Origin: an uncultured Rhodanobacteraceae bacterium
GTDB lineage: Bacteria > Pseudomonadota > Gammaproteobacteria > Xanthomonadales > SZUA-5
Assembly: GCA_937928755.1 (NCBI GenBank)
Contig: CALEZI010000001.1
Span: 1-48,738 of the forward strand
Direction of reading: 5' to 3'
DNA length: 48,738 nt
Both the position numbers and the translations under genes were made by a program. The notes under the pieces were generated by a model that was not told the DNA's origin, did not search any database, and saw only the letters and a program-made list of their open reading frames with translations. The first letter of the stretch is position 1. Each line of letters starts with the position of its first letter. Shown here piece after piece: positions 24,834-33,982 of this stretch.

Positions 24834-26033
24834 ATGTCTGATCTGTCCTCGATGCGCCTGTTGCTCGGTATCGGCGCCGGCATCGCCGCCTACAAGTGCG
24901 CCGAGCTGGTGCGCAGTGCGCGCGAGCGCGGCGCCGAGGTGCAGGTCGTGATGACCGCATCGGCCCTGCACTTCGTCGGCACCGCAACTTTTCAGGCGCT
25001 CTCGGGCCGCCCGGTGCGCACCAGTCTCTGGGATGAATCCGCCGAAGCCGCGATGGGGCACATCGAGTTGGCGCGCTGGGCGACGCAGATCCTGGTCGCG
25101 CCGGCAACCGCCGACCTGATTGCGCGATTGCGCGCCGGCATTGCCGACGATCTGCTGACCACCGTGTGCCTGGCGAGTAACGCTCCGCTGGCGCTGGCGC
25201 CGGCAATGAACGAGCAGATGTGGGCGCATCCGGCGGTTCAGGACAACATGGCTGCACTGCAACAACGCGCTGTGCGCGTGCTCGGGCCCGGGCACGGCGC
25301 CCAGGCTTGTGGCGATTTCGGCGCCGGGCGCATGCTGGAGGCGGCTGAGTTGCTGGATGCGCTGTTGGCGCCAGGCGGCGCTCAACTGAGCGGCCGCAGG
25401 GTCGTGGTCAGCGCTGGACCGACATTCGAAGATCTCGATCCGGTGCGGTTCATCGGTAACCGGAGTTCCGGAAAGATGGGGTTCGCGATTGCTGCCGCGG
25501 CACGCCAGGCGGGCGCCGAGGTGACGCTGGTCTCCGGGCCGGTGCATTTGCCCACCCCGCCGGGCTGTCAGCGCATCGATGTGCGCAGTGCCCTGGAAAT
25601 GCGCGACGCGGTGTTCGCCGCCGCTGCGGGCGCCGACATCTACGTCGGCGCGGCGGCGGTGGCCGACTATCGGCCGGTCGCGGCTCAGGCGCACAAGATC
25701 AAGAAGAGCGGCGAGGCGATGACACTGCAGTTGGTGCGCAACCCGGACATCATCGCCGAACTCGGCGCCGGGGCGCGGCCGCGATTGCTGGTCGGATTCG
25801 CGGCCGAAACCCGCGAAGTGTTGTCCTACGCGCAAGCGAAGCTGGCTGCCAAGGGGCTCGACCTGATCGTCGCCAACCGGGTCGGTCCGGATGCCGCATT
25901 CGATCGCGAGGACAACGCGCTGACCGTGATCTCGGCGCAATCGGTGGTTGATCTCGGCAGCGGCAGCAAGCGGCAACTGGCGCAGCGGCTGGTCGAATTG
26001 TTTGCTTCGCGGCTGGCAGCGGAGGACGCATGA
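24834..26033 (+). CDS. coaBC: Bifunctional PPC synthetase / PPC decarboxylase
   Basis: A 399-aa enzyme of coenzyme A synthesis. The N-terminal CoaC flavoprotein (1-190) decarboxylates 4'-phosphopantothenoylcysteine: GIGAGIAAYK, H76, PAMNEQMW (123-130) and active-site C159 are present. The C-terminal CoaB (190-399) couples phosphopantothenate to cysteine using CTP: SAGPTFEDLDPVRFI, NRSSGKMG, the AHKIKKS lysine and the NRVG motif are present. The ATG at 24834 is used. It overlaps dut by four bases (ATGA). Confidence 0.95.
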   Translation: MSDLSSMRLLLGIGAGIAAYKCAELVRSARERGAEVQVVMTASALHFVGTATFQALSGRPVRTSLWDESAEAAMGHIELARWATQILVAPATADLIARLRAGIADDLLTTVCLASNAPLALAPAMNEQMWAHPAVQDNMAALQQRAVRVLGPGHGAQACGDFGAGRMLEAAELLDALLAPGGAQLSGRRVVVSAGPTFEDLDPVRFIGNRSSGKMGFAIAAAARQAGAEVTLVSGPVHLPTPPGCQRIDVRSALEMRDAVFAAAAGADIYVGAAAVADYRPVAAQAHKIKKSGEAMTLQLVRNPDIIAELGAGARPRLLVGFAAETREVLSYAQAKLAAKGLDLIVANRVGPDAAFDREDNALTVISAQSVVDLGSGSKRQLAQRLVELFASRLAAEDA

Positions 26034-26500
26034 ACCTGCGCCATCCGCTGGATCTCGAAGTCAGGATTCTCGATGCGCGCCTGGGTTCGATCTGGTCGTT
26101 GCCCGACTACGCCACGCCGGGATCGGCGGGACTCGACTTGCGAGCCTGCATCGATGCCCCTTTGCTGCTGGAGCCCGGGTGCAGTTCGCTGGTTTCCACC
26201 GGCATGGCGATCCACATCGCCGATCCGACCGTGGCAGCGCTGGTGCTGCCGCGCTCCGGACTGGGCGCACGCCACGGCATCGTGCTCGGCAATCTGGTCG
26301 GATTGATCGATGCCGACTACCAGGGACCGCTCATGGTGTCCTGCTGGAACCGATCGGATTCAGCCTTTACCATTGCGCCCGGCGACCGCATCGCACAACT
26401 GATCCTGGTGCCGGTCTTGCATGCACACCTTCGGATTGTGGACAGTTTTGAAGCCAGTGAGCGCGGAGCCGGTGGTTTCGGGCACAGTGGCCGCAGTTAG
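26030..26500 (+). CDS. dut: dUTP diphosphatase
   Basis: A 156-aa trimeric dUTPase that hydrolyses dUTP to dUMP. All five motifs are present: PGSAGLDLRA, the PRSGLG segment, GLIDADYQGPL with the catalytic Asp, RIAQLIL, and the C-terminal RGAGGFGHSG arm (serine in place of the usual threonine). Its ATG overlaps the coaBC stop. The coaBC-dut-AlgC-like order is conserved in several gammaproteobacteria, including Pseudomonas. Confidence 0.95.
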   Translation: MNLRHPLDLEVRILDARLGSIWSLPDYATPGSAGLDLRACIDAPLLLEPGCSSLVSTGMAIHIADPTVAALVLPRSGLGARHGIVLGNLVGLIDADYQGPLMVSCWNRSDSAFTIAPGDRIAQLILVPVLHAHLRIVDSFEASERGAGGFGHSGRS

Positions 26501-26585
26501 CCCCAGATTCAGACTGACGCATGCTGTCGCGGCCGGTACCTGCGCGCAGTTCGCAAATTGATGCAATCCGGATGAGAATGCGAGC

Positions 26586-29009
26586 GTGCAAGCCCTACGC
26601 AATCTACTGACCAGAGCCAAACCTGCGGATGCCGCCGCGCCAGCGCGGAGCGCGCCGCAGCAGGCGCCGGCGTGGCTGGCGCCGCTCGGTTTCGTGATCA
26701 TGCTGTTCGGTACGTTGTTGTTCGCCTACCAGAGCTGGCAGATCTGGCGCACCGATTCGTTGCATGAGGTCGCCGAGCGCGTCGGTGCCCAGGCACGCCA
26801 GAGCATCGGCGGCTTTGTTTCCGAGCGCCAGCGCACGCTGGGAGAAGCGTTGTTGCACCCCGAGGTCGCGCGCTATTTCGCCAGCGGCGAAGCCGGCGAT
26901 CCGGTACGCGCCCTGGCCGCCATTCGCGAACGCATGCCCGAGGTCGCCGATGCCCGATTCATCGGCGGCGATGTGCTTGATGCCATCGGCGACGACATGG
27001 CCGGTTTTGGCTATGCCAATGCCGAAATGCTGCTCAGCGCGGCGCGCCTCGGTGCACCCGCGCCGGCCCAGGTGCATGGTGGGCCGGGCGGCCAGCGCGA
27101 GCTGGTGCTGGTCAATCCGGTCACCCTGAGTGGCACGATTGCCGGTTTCGTATTGGTCAAATTACCTTACGAGCCTTTGCGCGATGCCTTTCAGGTGCTG
27201 TCCACTGGCGGCATCGATCTTGCGCTGCTGCAGGGTGAGAGCGGCGTCGGCGAGGTGCTCGAAGGCAGCCAGGTCGGCGGCATGGAGCGCGCTGCCGTGC
27301 CTGGAGCCATGTTGCGCATCGGTTTTCGTGTGCCGATGCCGAACATCATCGCCGGTTCGGAAAGTCTGCTGACCAATCTGCTGCTTGCGCTCTTCAGTCT
27401 GGCGGCCAGCCTGGTGGTTGCGTTGACGCGCCTGTGGCCGGGACTGCTGGAGCAGGGGTTGGGCAAACTGCGGCCGCAGCCGGTGCCGGAGGCAAGCGTC
27501 GGCGAACAATTGCGGGCTCAGGCGGTACCGGTCAGCGCCTCGCCGCCGGCAGTGGCCGTGCCGACCACGCCGACGGCTTCCAGTCCGCCGGTGGTCGCGG
27601 CGGCCGCGGGCCCAGCCACCGCTCCGGCGCGCGGTGCTTTGGTCGACCGCAGCATCTTCCGTGCCTATGACATCCGCGGAGTGGTCGGCAAGACGCTGTC
27701 GAGCGAGGTGGCGCAACTGATCGGCCATGCGGTCGGTTCGGAGGTGCGCGCGCGTGGGCTACAGACGGTGCTCGTCGGGCGCGACGGGCGCCATAGCGGG
27801 GCATTGCTGCTGGAGGCGCTGATCAAGGGGCTGCTGGCCGCAGGCTGCGACGTCATCGACATCGGCGCGGTGCCGACGCCATTGTTGTACTTCGCCACCC
27901 ACGACCTCAACGCGGGTTCCGCGGTCATGGTCACCGGCGGGCACAATGCGCCCGAATACAACGGCTTCAAGATCATGGTGGCGGGCGAAGCGCTGGCCGA
28001 GCAGGACATTCAGGCGCTCTACGGGCGCATCGTCGAGGACCGCCTGGAGCGTGGTCGCGGCGCGCTGACGCAGATGGACCTGGTCGAGAACTACCTGGAG
28101 CGCATATCCGGCGACATCCAACTGGAAGCGCCGCTCAAGGTCGTGCTGGATTGCGGCAACGGCATCGCCGGGACTGTCGCGCCGCGTCTTTTCGAAGCGA
28201 TCGGCTGCGAAGTCGTGCCGCTCTACTGCGACGTGGACGGCAACTTCCCGAATCACGGTCCGGACCCGAGCGACCCGCGCAACCTTGAAGATCTGGCGGT
28301 TTCGGTCAAGCAGTTGAAAGCAGACATGGGACTGGCTTTCGATGGCGACGGCGATCGTCTCGGTGTGGTCACGCGCACCGGGCGGATCGTCTATCCGGAT
28401 CGATTGCTGATGCTGTTCGCGCGCGACGTGTTGTCGCGCGCCCCCGGCGCTACCGTCATCTACGACGTGAAGTGCACCAGTCATCTTGCCGGCGTCATTC
28501 TCGGTCACGGCGGCAGCCCGGTGATGTGGAAGTCCGGCAACGCGTTGATCAAGCGCAAGATGCGCGAGACCCAGGCGGAGCTTGCTGGCGAGATGAGCGG
28601 CCATTTCTTCTTCCAGGAGCGCTGGTACGGCTTCGACGACGGCCTGTATGCCGGTTGTCGGCTGCTCGAGATCATCGCCGCCGACGGACGCGACGCAGAC
28701 GAGATCTTCGACGAACTGCCGCAGGGCGTGAGTACGCCAGAGATCAAGGTCCAGATGGCTGAAGGGGAGCACTTCCGTTTCATCGAGAAATTCCGCGATC
28801 GCGCACGCTTCGATGGTGCCCGCATCACCACCATCGACGGGGTGCGCGCCGACTGGTCGGACGGCTGGGGTCTGGTGCGCAGTTCGAACTTTTCGTCAGA
28901 GCTGATGCTGCGCTTCGAAGCCGTCGATGGCGACGCGCTGGCGCGTATCCAGGGTCTGTTCAAGGCCCAGTTGCTCGCCGTGGATGGGCGGCTGACGTTG
29001 CCGTTCTGA
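26586..29009 (+). CDS. AlgC-like phosphohexomutase homologue with altered active site
   Basis: An 807-aa protein. The N-terminal 350 residues hold two membrane helices (about 35-55 and 260-285) flanking an extracytoplasmic region, then an Ala/Pro-rich linker. Residues 355-807 are a full alpha-D-phosphohexomutase fold close to P. aeruginosa AlgC. The metal loop DGDGDR, the sugar loop GEMSGH and FRAYDIRG are intact. The catalytic phosphoserine loop, normally TGSHNPP, reads TGGHNAP, so Ser is Gly. The phosphate-binding loop, normally RASNTTP, reads RSSNFSS. Both changes were verified at codon level. It may be inactive or have changed chemistry. The start is GTG with weak ribosome signals. It lies 85 bp after dut. 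Confidence 0.85.
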   Translation: MQALRNLLTRAKPADAAAPARSAPQQAPAWLAPLGFVIMLFGTLLFAYQSWQIWRTDSLHEVAERVGAQARQSIGGFVSERQRTLGEALLHPEVARYFASGEAGDPVRALAAIRERMPEVADARFIGGDVLDAIGDDMAGFGYANAEMLLSAARLGAPAPAQVHGGPGGQRELVLVNPVTLSGTIAGFVLVKLPYEPLRDAFQVLSTGGIDLALLQGESGVGEVLEGSQVGGMERAAVPGAMLRIGFRVPMPNIIAGSESLLTNLLLALFSLAASLVVALTRLWPGLLEQGLGKLRPQPVPEASVGEQLRAQAVPVSASPPAVAVPTTPTASSPPVVAAAAGPATAPARGALVDRSIFRAYDIRGVVGKTLSSEVAQLIGHAVGSEVRARGLQTVLVGRDGRHSGALLLEALIKGLLAAGCDVIDIGAVPTPLLYFATHDLNAGSAVMVTGGHNAPEYNGFKIMVAGEALAEQDIQALYGRIVEDRLERGRGALTQMDLVENYLERISGDIQLEAPLKVVLDCGNGIAGTVAPRLFEAIGCEVVPLYCDVDGNFPNHGPDPSDPRNLEDLAVSVKQLKADMGLAFDGDGDRLGVVTRTGRIVYPDRLLMLFARDVLSRAPGATVIYDVKCTSHLAGVILGHGGSPVMWKSGNALIKRKMRETQAELAGEMSGHFFFQERWYGFDDGLYAGCRLLEIIAADGRDADEIFDELPQGVSTPEIKVQMAEGEHFRFIEKFRDRARFDGARITTIDGVRADWSDGWGLVRSSNFSSELMLRFEAVDGDALARIQGLFKAQLLAVDGRLTLPF

Positions 29010-29219
29010 GATCCGATGCGATGCCCTGAATGCTCGCCAGGCCGCGCGTCGAAGGCCTGCATGACCCTCAAAAGCACATGCTGTCGCCACACGGGTCATG
29101 CTGAAAGCCTTGTGCGTCGGGCGCATCTGCACTAGGCTTGCGAGGCCTGCGTTGAAGCTGGTTGCGAGCGCCCCGCCGTCAGAAAGGGGCGTCACGACGT
29201 TAATTTAGAAGAGAGGACG

Positions 29220-31544
29220 ATGACAATGAGACTTCGATATGGTCTGGCGGCATGCCTGGGCCTGGCACTGATGGGATTGAGTCCGGCCCATGCGGCCAAG
29301 GGTGACCCGAAGGTCCTTATGCGTTCGGTGAGTGGCGGCGAGTTGCGCTCCCTGTCCAACGCCGTCGTCACGCCAAAGGGTACCGTTTCCGGACTGAGCA
29401 TGGCCGGAATCACCAGCGTCGACGCGCTGGACGATGCGGACAACATCGTGATCGACCTGAATATTGGCGCCGGCAACGCCCTGACCGGCCTGAGCTGGGA
29501 CGTCGGCCTCGCCACCGTGGGCGCAAGCTGGTTGTCCGAGCCGGTGATCCTGTTCTCCGATTCGACCGGATCGACCGATCCTGAAGGTATCTTCCTGACC
29601 GTGGGCATCGGCGACGATGCGCCGGGCGACTCGGAATACAGCAGCGGCGGTGTGATCAGCTTCTCTTCGATTCCGCTGCCCGACATCACCGTGGGTGCCG
29701 ACGGCATCCTGCGTCTGCAGTTCTTCGAGGATTTCGATGATGGCCCGGGCGTTGATGCCAACTGGCGCGACGCTGTCGTTCCGGCCGTCATCGCCGGGCT
29801 CGGTCTGCAGTGCTCCAATCAGGCTGCGTGCGACCTGGCCGTGGGCGGCACCCCGGTGCTGAACATCGGCACCGTCACCGGCGTCGATTCCTGCCCGTCG
29901 GTGCCCGCCAACAACAATTCGATCATCGAGCCGGGCGAACTGGTGAACTTCAGCGTGCCGCTGGCAGCTGCCGGTGGCGCCTTCACCAATGTCGTCGGTA
30001 CGTTGACCTCCGGCACCGCCGGCGTCACCATCGTTTCCGGCATCGGCAATTACGGAACGATCGCAGACGGCGCCACGGGCACGGCCAATTTCACCGTCGA
30101 ACTCGGTGATGCTGTGGCTTGTTATTCGGCGATCAACCTGTCGCTGGCGGTGACCAGCACGGAAGGCAACTTCAGCTTCCCGATCACGCGCAACGTTGGC
30201 TCTCCGGCGATCACCTATGCCGGCCTGCCGCTGACCATTCCGGACGGCGTGCCGGCGGGTGCCACGAGCGTCGCCACGGTGACCGGCATGACCGGCCCGA
30301 TCACCTCGTTGCAAGTGCGCATCGCGGCGACCCATACCTGGATCGGCGATCTCACGTTCACGCTGACCAGCCCGGGTGGCACCACCATCACGCTGCTCGA
30401 CCGTCCGGGTGTGCCAGCGACCGCCTTCGGCTGCAACAACGAAAACGTTGCCGTCACCTTCCAGGACGGCGCGGGTGATCCGGAGTCCATCTGCGGTCCG
30501 GCGAACACGCCGTGGCCGGTGACCCTGGCAGCACCCGTTTCGGCCCTTTCGGCGGTCAATGGTCAGTCCGGCAACGGCAACTGGACGCTGACGGCATCCG
30601 ATTCGGCGACCCCCGACCCGGGTACCGTGACCGATTGGGAACTGATCATTCAGCCCGCTCCGGCCGGCACCTGCACTGTGTGTCCGAAGCAGGCCGACAT
30701 GTCGATCGCCCTGACCGACACGCCGGATCCGGTCACCGCTGGAACCACCTTGACTTATGTTGCCACGGCCACCAACAACGGCCCGGCTCCGGCAGCCGAC
30801 GTGGTCGTTGCCATGCCGGTCCCGGCGAACACCACGCTGGTTTCGGCCACCGCGAGCGCCGGCGGCACCTGCGTCGCAACCACCTGCACCTTCGCCGGTG
30901 CGACCGCGTCCGGTGCCACGCGTACGGTGACTTACGTGGTCACCGTCGCCGCTTCGGCAGCGAACGGAAGCACGCTCAGCGCCACCGCCAGCGTCAGCTC
31001 GCCGACGCCGGATCCAGTCGCTGGCAACAACAGCGCCACCGCCACGACCGCAGTGGCCACCTCGGCCAACCTGGCTCTGACGTTGACCTCGTCGGTGGCG
31101 CAGACGCCGGTCAACGTGCCGGTGACCTTCGACGCCACCAGCACCAACGGTGGCCCCAGCGATGCGCAGAATGTGCAGATCTCGATCGTGTTGTCTCCGG
31201 ACTTCCGTTACTCGAGCCACTCGGCGAGCGCCGGTGCCACGTGCACCACGCCGCAGGTCGGCAACTCGGGCACGATCACCTGCACGTGGGCTGGCTCCAC
31301 GCCGGTGGGCGGAGTGCGCACACTGTCGGTGTCCGCGTTCAGCAACAATGAGGCGGGGAACACCGTCAATGCATCGACGACTTCCGCCACCACTGATCCG
31401 GTCCTCGCCAACAACAGCGGCGCCGTGACCGTGCAGGTCGGTCCGCTGGTCGAGGAAATTCCGACCATTGGCCGCAACGCAATGCTGCTGTTGGGGCTGA
31501 TGCTTGCGCTGGCCGGCTTCGTGGCGGTTCGCCGCAACAGCTGA
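29220..31544 (+). CDS. Surface protein: P-domain, two DUF11 repeats, IPTL-like anchor
   Basis: A 774-aa exported protein. Signal peptide 1-25. A beta-rich region follows (30-200), then a further Ig-like stretch. A proprotein-convertase P-domain spans about 325-480 (HTWIGDLTFTLTSPGGT, NGNWTL, DWEL). Two DUF11/CARDB-like repeats are at about 490-610 and 612-745 (DTPDPVTAGTTLTYV, NNGP, NNSA). The end is a short IPTIG motif, a hydrophobic helix and RR, the layout of the IPTL-CTERM/PEP-CTERM-like sorting signals. The start is ATG 29220 with GAGAGG before it; ATG 29226 is an alternative. No protease domain is present. A role in adhesion or surface display is inferred. A hairpin (29168-29191) lies in the 5' leader and a strong terminator follows. 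Confidence 0.82.
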   Translation: MTMRLRYGLAACLGLALMGLSPAHAAKGDPKVLMRSVSGGELRSLSNAVVTPKGTVSGLSMAGITSVDALDDADNIVIDLNIGAGNALTGLSWDVGLATVGASWLSEPVILFSDSTGSTDPEGIFLTVGIGDDAPGDSEYSSGGVISFSSIPLPDITVGADGILRLQFFEDFDDGPGVDANWRDAVVPAVIAGLGLQCSNQAACDLAVGGTPVLNIGTVTGVDSCPSVPANNNSIIEPGELVNFSVPLAAAGGAFTNVVGTLTSGTAGVTIVSGIGNYGTIADGATGTANFTVELGDAVACYSAINLSLAVTSTEGNFSFPITRNVGSPAITYAGLPLTIPDGVPAGATSVATVTGMTGPITSLQVRIAATHTWIGDLTFTLTSPGGTTITLLDRPGVPATAFGCNNENVAVTFQDGAGDPESICGPANTPWPVTLAAPVSALSAVNGQSGNGNWTLTASDSATPDPGTVTDWELIIQPAPAGTCTVCPKQADMSIALTDTPDPVTAGTTLTYVATATNNGPAPAADVVVAMPVPANTTLVSATASAGGTCVATTCTFAGATASGATRTVTYVVTVAASAANGSTLSATASVSSPTPDPVAGNNSATATTAVATSANLALTLTSSVAQTPVNVPVTFDATSTNGGPSDAQNVQISIVLSPDFRYSSHSASAGATCTTPQVGNSGTITCTWAGSTPVGGVRTLSVSAFSNNEAGNTVNASTTSATTDPVLANNSGAVTVQVGPLVEEIPTIGRNAMLLLGLMLALAGFVAVRRNS

Positions 31545-31570
31545 TCCAGTTCGGGTCTGAGGTAACAAGG

Positions 31571-31604
31571 AAGGGGCGGCCTGCGGGTCGCCCCTTCTGC
31601 TTTT
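31571..31604 (+). terminator. Rho-independent terminator
   Basis: An 8-bp stem aaggggcg/cgcccctt (31571-31578 with 31589-31596) and a 10-base loop, followed by ctgctttt. It ends the surface-protein gene. Confidence 0.8.
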
Positions 31605-31678
31605 GGGGCTGTACCGCCAGGACCGGTCACGAACGTGCCGCGAGACTGCGTGCCATCGCAACCCGCTATGATCCGGCG

Positions 31679-32857
31679 ATGAACGAGAAATCCGCCAGCG
31701 TATTGCCGCTCGTCCGGTTGAAGACCGAACGCCGCTCGAACCATCCCTGGATCTTCCAGAAGATGGTGGAAAAGCCCGACCCCAAGCCGCGACCGGGCAG
31801 CGTCGTCGACATCGAGGATCGCACTGGCGAATGGGTCGGACGCGGCTTCTACAATGGCCACTCGCGGATCGCGCTCAGGGTACTGACCGAGCGTTTCGAC
31901 GAGACCATCGACCCGGAGTTCTTCCGCCGGCGCATCGCCCGAGCGCTGGAACTGCGCCGCGACGTGCTCAAGCTGGACGACGTCACCGATGCCTATCGCG
32001 TGATCCACTCCGAAGGCGACGATCTCAGTGGATTGATCGTCGATCGCTTCGCCGATACCTTGGTCATCGAGTACTTTTCGGCCGGCATGTGGAAACAGCG
32101 CGACGTCATCCGTCGCGCACTCGCCGAGATCTATACCGACCATCAGTTCTACTGGTTCGCCGAGGAACACGTCGCCAAGCAGGAAAGCTTCGACTGTTCG
32201 GTACCGGCGCCGCCACCACCGACCACCATCACCGAGCACGGCCTCAGCTTCAAGGTCGCGCCCGGGCAGAAACACAAGACCGGTTTTTTTGCCGATCAGC
32301 GCGACAATCGCAAGCGTTTGGGCGAGTACTCCGTCGGCAAGCGCGTGCTCGATCTGTGCTGCAACTCCGGCGGTTTCGCGATCTACGCCAAGGCTGCAGG
32401 CGCCACCGAGGTGATCGGCGTCGACCTCGACGAAGAAGTCCTCGAACTGGCAAAACACAACGCGCGCCTGAACAAGCAGGCGGTGCGCTTCGTGCACGCA
32501 GACCTGTTTCCGTGGTTGCGAGATGCAGCGATCAACGGCGAGCGCTTCGACACCGTGATCCTCGATCCGGCGAAGATGACGCGCGACCGCGAACAGGTGA
32601 TCCCGGCGCTGAAGAAGTACCTCGACATGAACAAACTGGCGCTGGGCGTGGTCAAGCCGGGCGGCATCCTGCTGACCTGCTCGTGCACCGGCCTGGTCAG
32701 CGAGGAACAGTTCCTCGACATGATCCGCCGCGCTGCCTTCTACGCCAACCGGACCGTGCAGATTCTCGAAGTGCACGGAGCCGGCGCCGACCACCCATGG
32801 CTGGCGCATGTTCCCGAATCGCGCTACCTGAAATCGGTGTTCTGCCGGGTGTATTGA
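31679..32857 (+). CDS. rlmI: RlmI-like 23S rRNA (cytosine-5-)-methyltransferase
   Basis: A 392-aa class I SAM methyltransferase of the RlmI/YccW family. There is an N-terminal PUA domain (about 1-80) and an EEHVAK-type middle region. The SAM site is DLCCNSGGFAIYA near 222-235, the acid is in VIGVDLDEE, followed by ILDPAKM and CSCTGL with the candidate catalytic cysteine. RlmI normally has DPPK, and here it is DPAK. The expected product is m5C1962 in 23S rRNA. Its own ATG follows an intergenic gap after the terminator. Confidence 0.85.
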   Translation: MNEKSASVLPLVRLKTERRSNHPWIFQKMVEKPDPKPRPGSVVDIEDRTGEWVGRGFYNGHSRIALRVLTERFDETIDPEFFRRRIARALELRRDVLKLDDVTDAYRVIHSEGDDLSGLIVDRFADTLVIEYFSAGMWKQRDVIRRALAEIYTDHQFYWFAEEHVAKQESFDCSVPAPPPPTTITEHGLSFKVAPGQKHKTGFFADQRDNRKRLGEYSVGKRVLDLCCNSGGFAIYAKAAGATEVIGVDLDEEVLELAKHNARLNKQAVRFVHADLFPWLRDAAINGERFDTVILDPAKMTRDREQVIPALKKYLDMNKLALGVVKPGGILLTCSCTGLVSEEQFLDMIRRAAFYANRTVQILEVHGAGADHPWLAHVPESRYLKSVFCRVY

Positions 32858-32868
32858 CGCGCCGAACT

Positions 32869-32922
32869 TGTGGGAGCGGGTTTATCCCGCGAACGCCCTC
32901 GCGGGTTGAATCCGCTCCCACA
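32869..32922. repeat. REP-like hairpin (gtgggagcgg family)
   Basis: The arms gtgggagcgg and ccgctcccac enclose an inner inverted pair (cccgcg/cgcggg). It is the same family as the hairpins in the tandem array at 48132-48738. It sits between convergent genes and may terminate both. Confidence 0.85.
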
Positions 32923-32937
32923 CTGGAATCATGGCGT

Positions 32938-33363
32938 TCAAAACACCGCCATCGCAGCCCGCCAGGTCAGCCCGAACAACGGCAGCGTCGACAGCACGAA
33001 CAGCGCGAAGCGCACCTGGATGACGTTGAACAATGACTGCCACAGGCTGTGCGCCACGCGCAGTCCGACGAAGGCCCAGGCCAGTCCGATGCTCATCGGG
33101 CTGCTGTCGCCTGCGATGGCAAGAACCAATACCACCGCGTAGAAGACGGTCGGGATTTCCATCAGGTGGTTGTAGTTGTCCGCCTTCCAGCGCACCGACG
33201 GCGGCAAGGTGCTCATCTGCTCGCCACGCGGCGCGTTCGGATCGAGGCGCATGCGCGCCTTGACGATCGCCGGAATGCGCGTGGCGTACATCCACAACCA
33301 CATCACCAGCGTCCAGGCGACCAGCGCCACGACCGGGGCCAGTATCGGATTGGGGGTCAACAT
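32938..33363 (-). CDS. MAPEG family membrane protein
   Basis: A 141-aa protein with four predicted transmembrane helices. The segment EQMSTLPPSVRWKADNYNHLME with a conserved Asn/Glu region is typical of MAPEG (membrane-associated eicosanoid/glutathione metabolism) proteins of bacteria. An AGGAG site precedes the ATG at 33363. Bacterial members may be glutathione transferases or peroxidases; activity is not evident here. Confidence 0.85.
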   Translation of the reverse strand: MLTPNPILAPVVALVAWTLVMWLWMYATRIPAIVKARMRLDPNAPRGEQMSTLPPSVRWKADNYNHLMEIPTVFYAVVLVLAIAGDSSPMSIGLAWAFVGLRVAHSLWQSLFNVIQVRFALFVLSTLPLFGLTWRAAMAVF

Positions 33364-33548
33364 CGAAGTGCTCCTGCGAGGAGGGAAGCGACGATGCTGC
33401 CGTTTGCCGGTTACCAAGGCCAGAGGCGAGGTCGGCCGAGATGCGGGTGGCAAGCGTCAGCAAACGCTCAAAGCGTCGCCATTTGTGATCAAACGACTCG
33501 CGCGCTGGTGTGACGCCAATGTCTGGAGTCATCGCCTTGATTGCGGGA

Positions 33549-33577
33549 AGCGTCCAGACAAGTCTGGCCCCACCAGA
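33549..33577. repeat. Single gtccagac palindromic box
   Basis: Third location of the palindromic unit (gcgtccagacaagtctgg, then ccccaccagag), with one base changed in the flank compared with 11271-11297. Confidence 0.75.
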
Positions 33578-33689
33578 GCAAAGCACAGGCCAAGGCCGGC
33601 CTCGGAACGCAGGCCCGAGAAGATGATCAGCCTGATCATTCCAGCACCCGTCGACGCATTCTGGCTTGCCTCGCGGCGCTGTTGATGAC

Positions 33690-33912
33690 ATCACCGGCGC
33701 ATGCTTGGGGACAGCGTTGTCCGCATCGGGCGGCGCGCGAGTCGTGCAGGCGTCCTGCGGTTGTCACCGACTGGAACACCACCATGTCAACAACGCCGGC
33801 CCCAGTGGCACGGTCGGGGCGTTCGCGGTGTGGGACGATGGCAGTGGCGAAGCGTCTATGCCGGAGCCAACGCCAATTCTACGACCGGCGGCTTCACGAC
33901 CTTGGCGCGATC
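33690..33912 (+). pseudogene. Remnant of a repeat-type surface protein
   Basis: One frame reads GTVGAFAVWDDGSGEA, and after a one-base frame change it continues VYAGANANSTTGGFTTLAR. Together these resemble the WDDGSG-ALYAGG-F-TAGG-ARW repeat seen in large bacterial surface or propeller proteins. There is no start codon context, the frame breaks, and neither side continues the repeat. It is probably a decayed fragment of such a gene. The assignment rests on pattern memory only. Confidence 0.35.
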
Positions 33913-33982
33913 GCGTGGAGCATCACGCAAGCGCGCGCCCGCAAAGGCGACAGGGATTGCGGTCGCGACGAACATGTCGCCC

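Larger units (their letters stand above)
33364..33982. other. Gene-poor spacer with repeats and a gene remnant
   Basis: These 619 bases between the MAPEG gene and the vWA gene end hold one gtccagac palindromic box (33549-33577), a decayed coding remnant (about 33690-33912), and beyond it sequence that looks like another dispersed repeat (around 33940-34000). No intact gene was seen. Confidence 0.6.

Noticed and set aside
24706..25257. N-terminal extension of radC
   Set aside because: It is antisense to coaBC and absent from the RadC family; the ATG at 24705 gives the normal length.
29205..31661. An 818-codon open frame opposite the surface protein
   Set aside because: Antisense to a clear P-domain/DUF11 protein; composition is low-complexity Arg/Gly/His.
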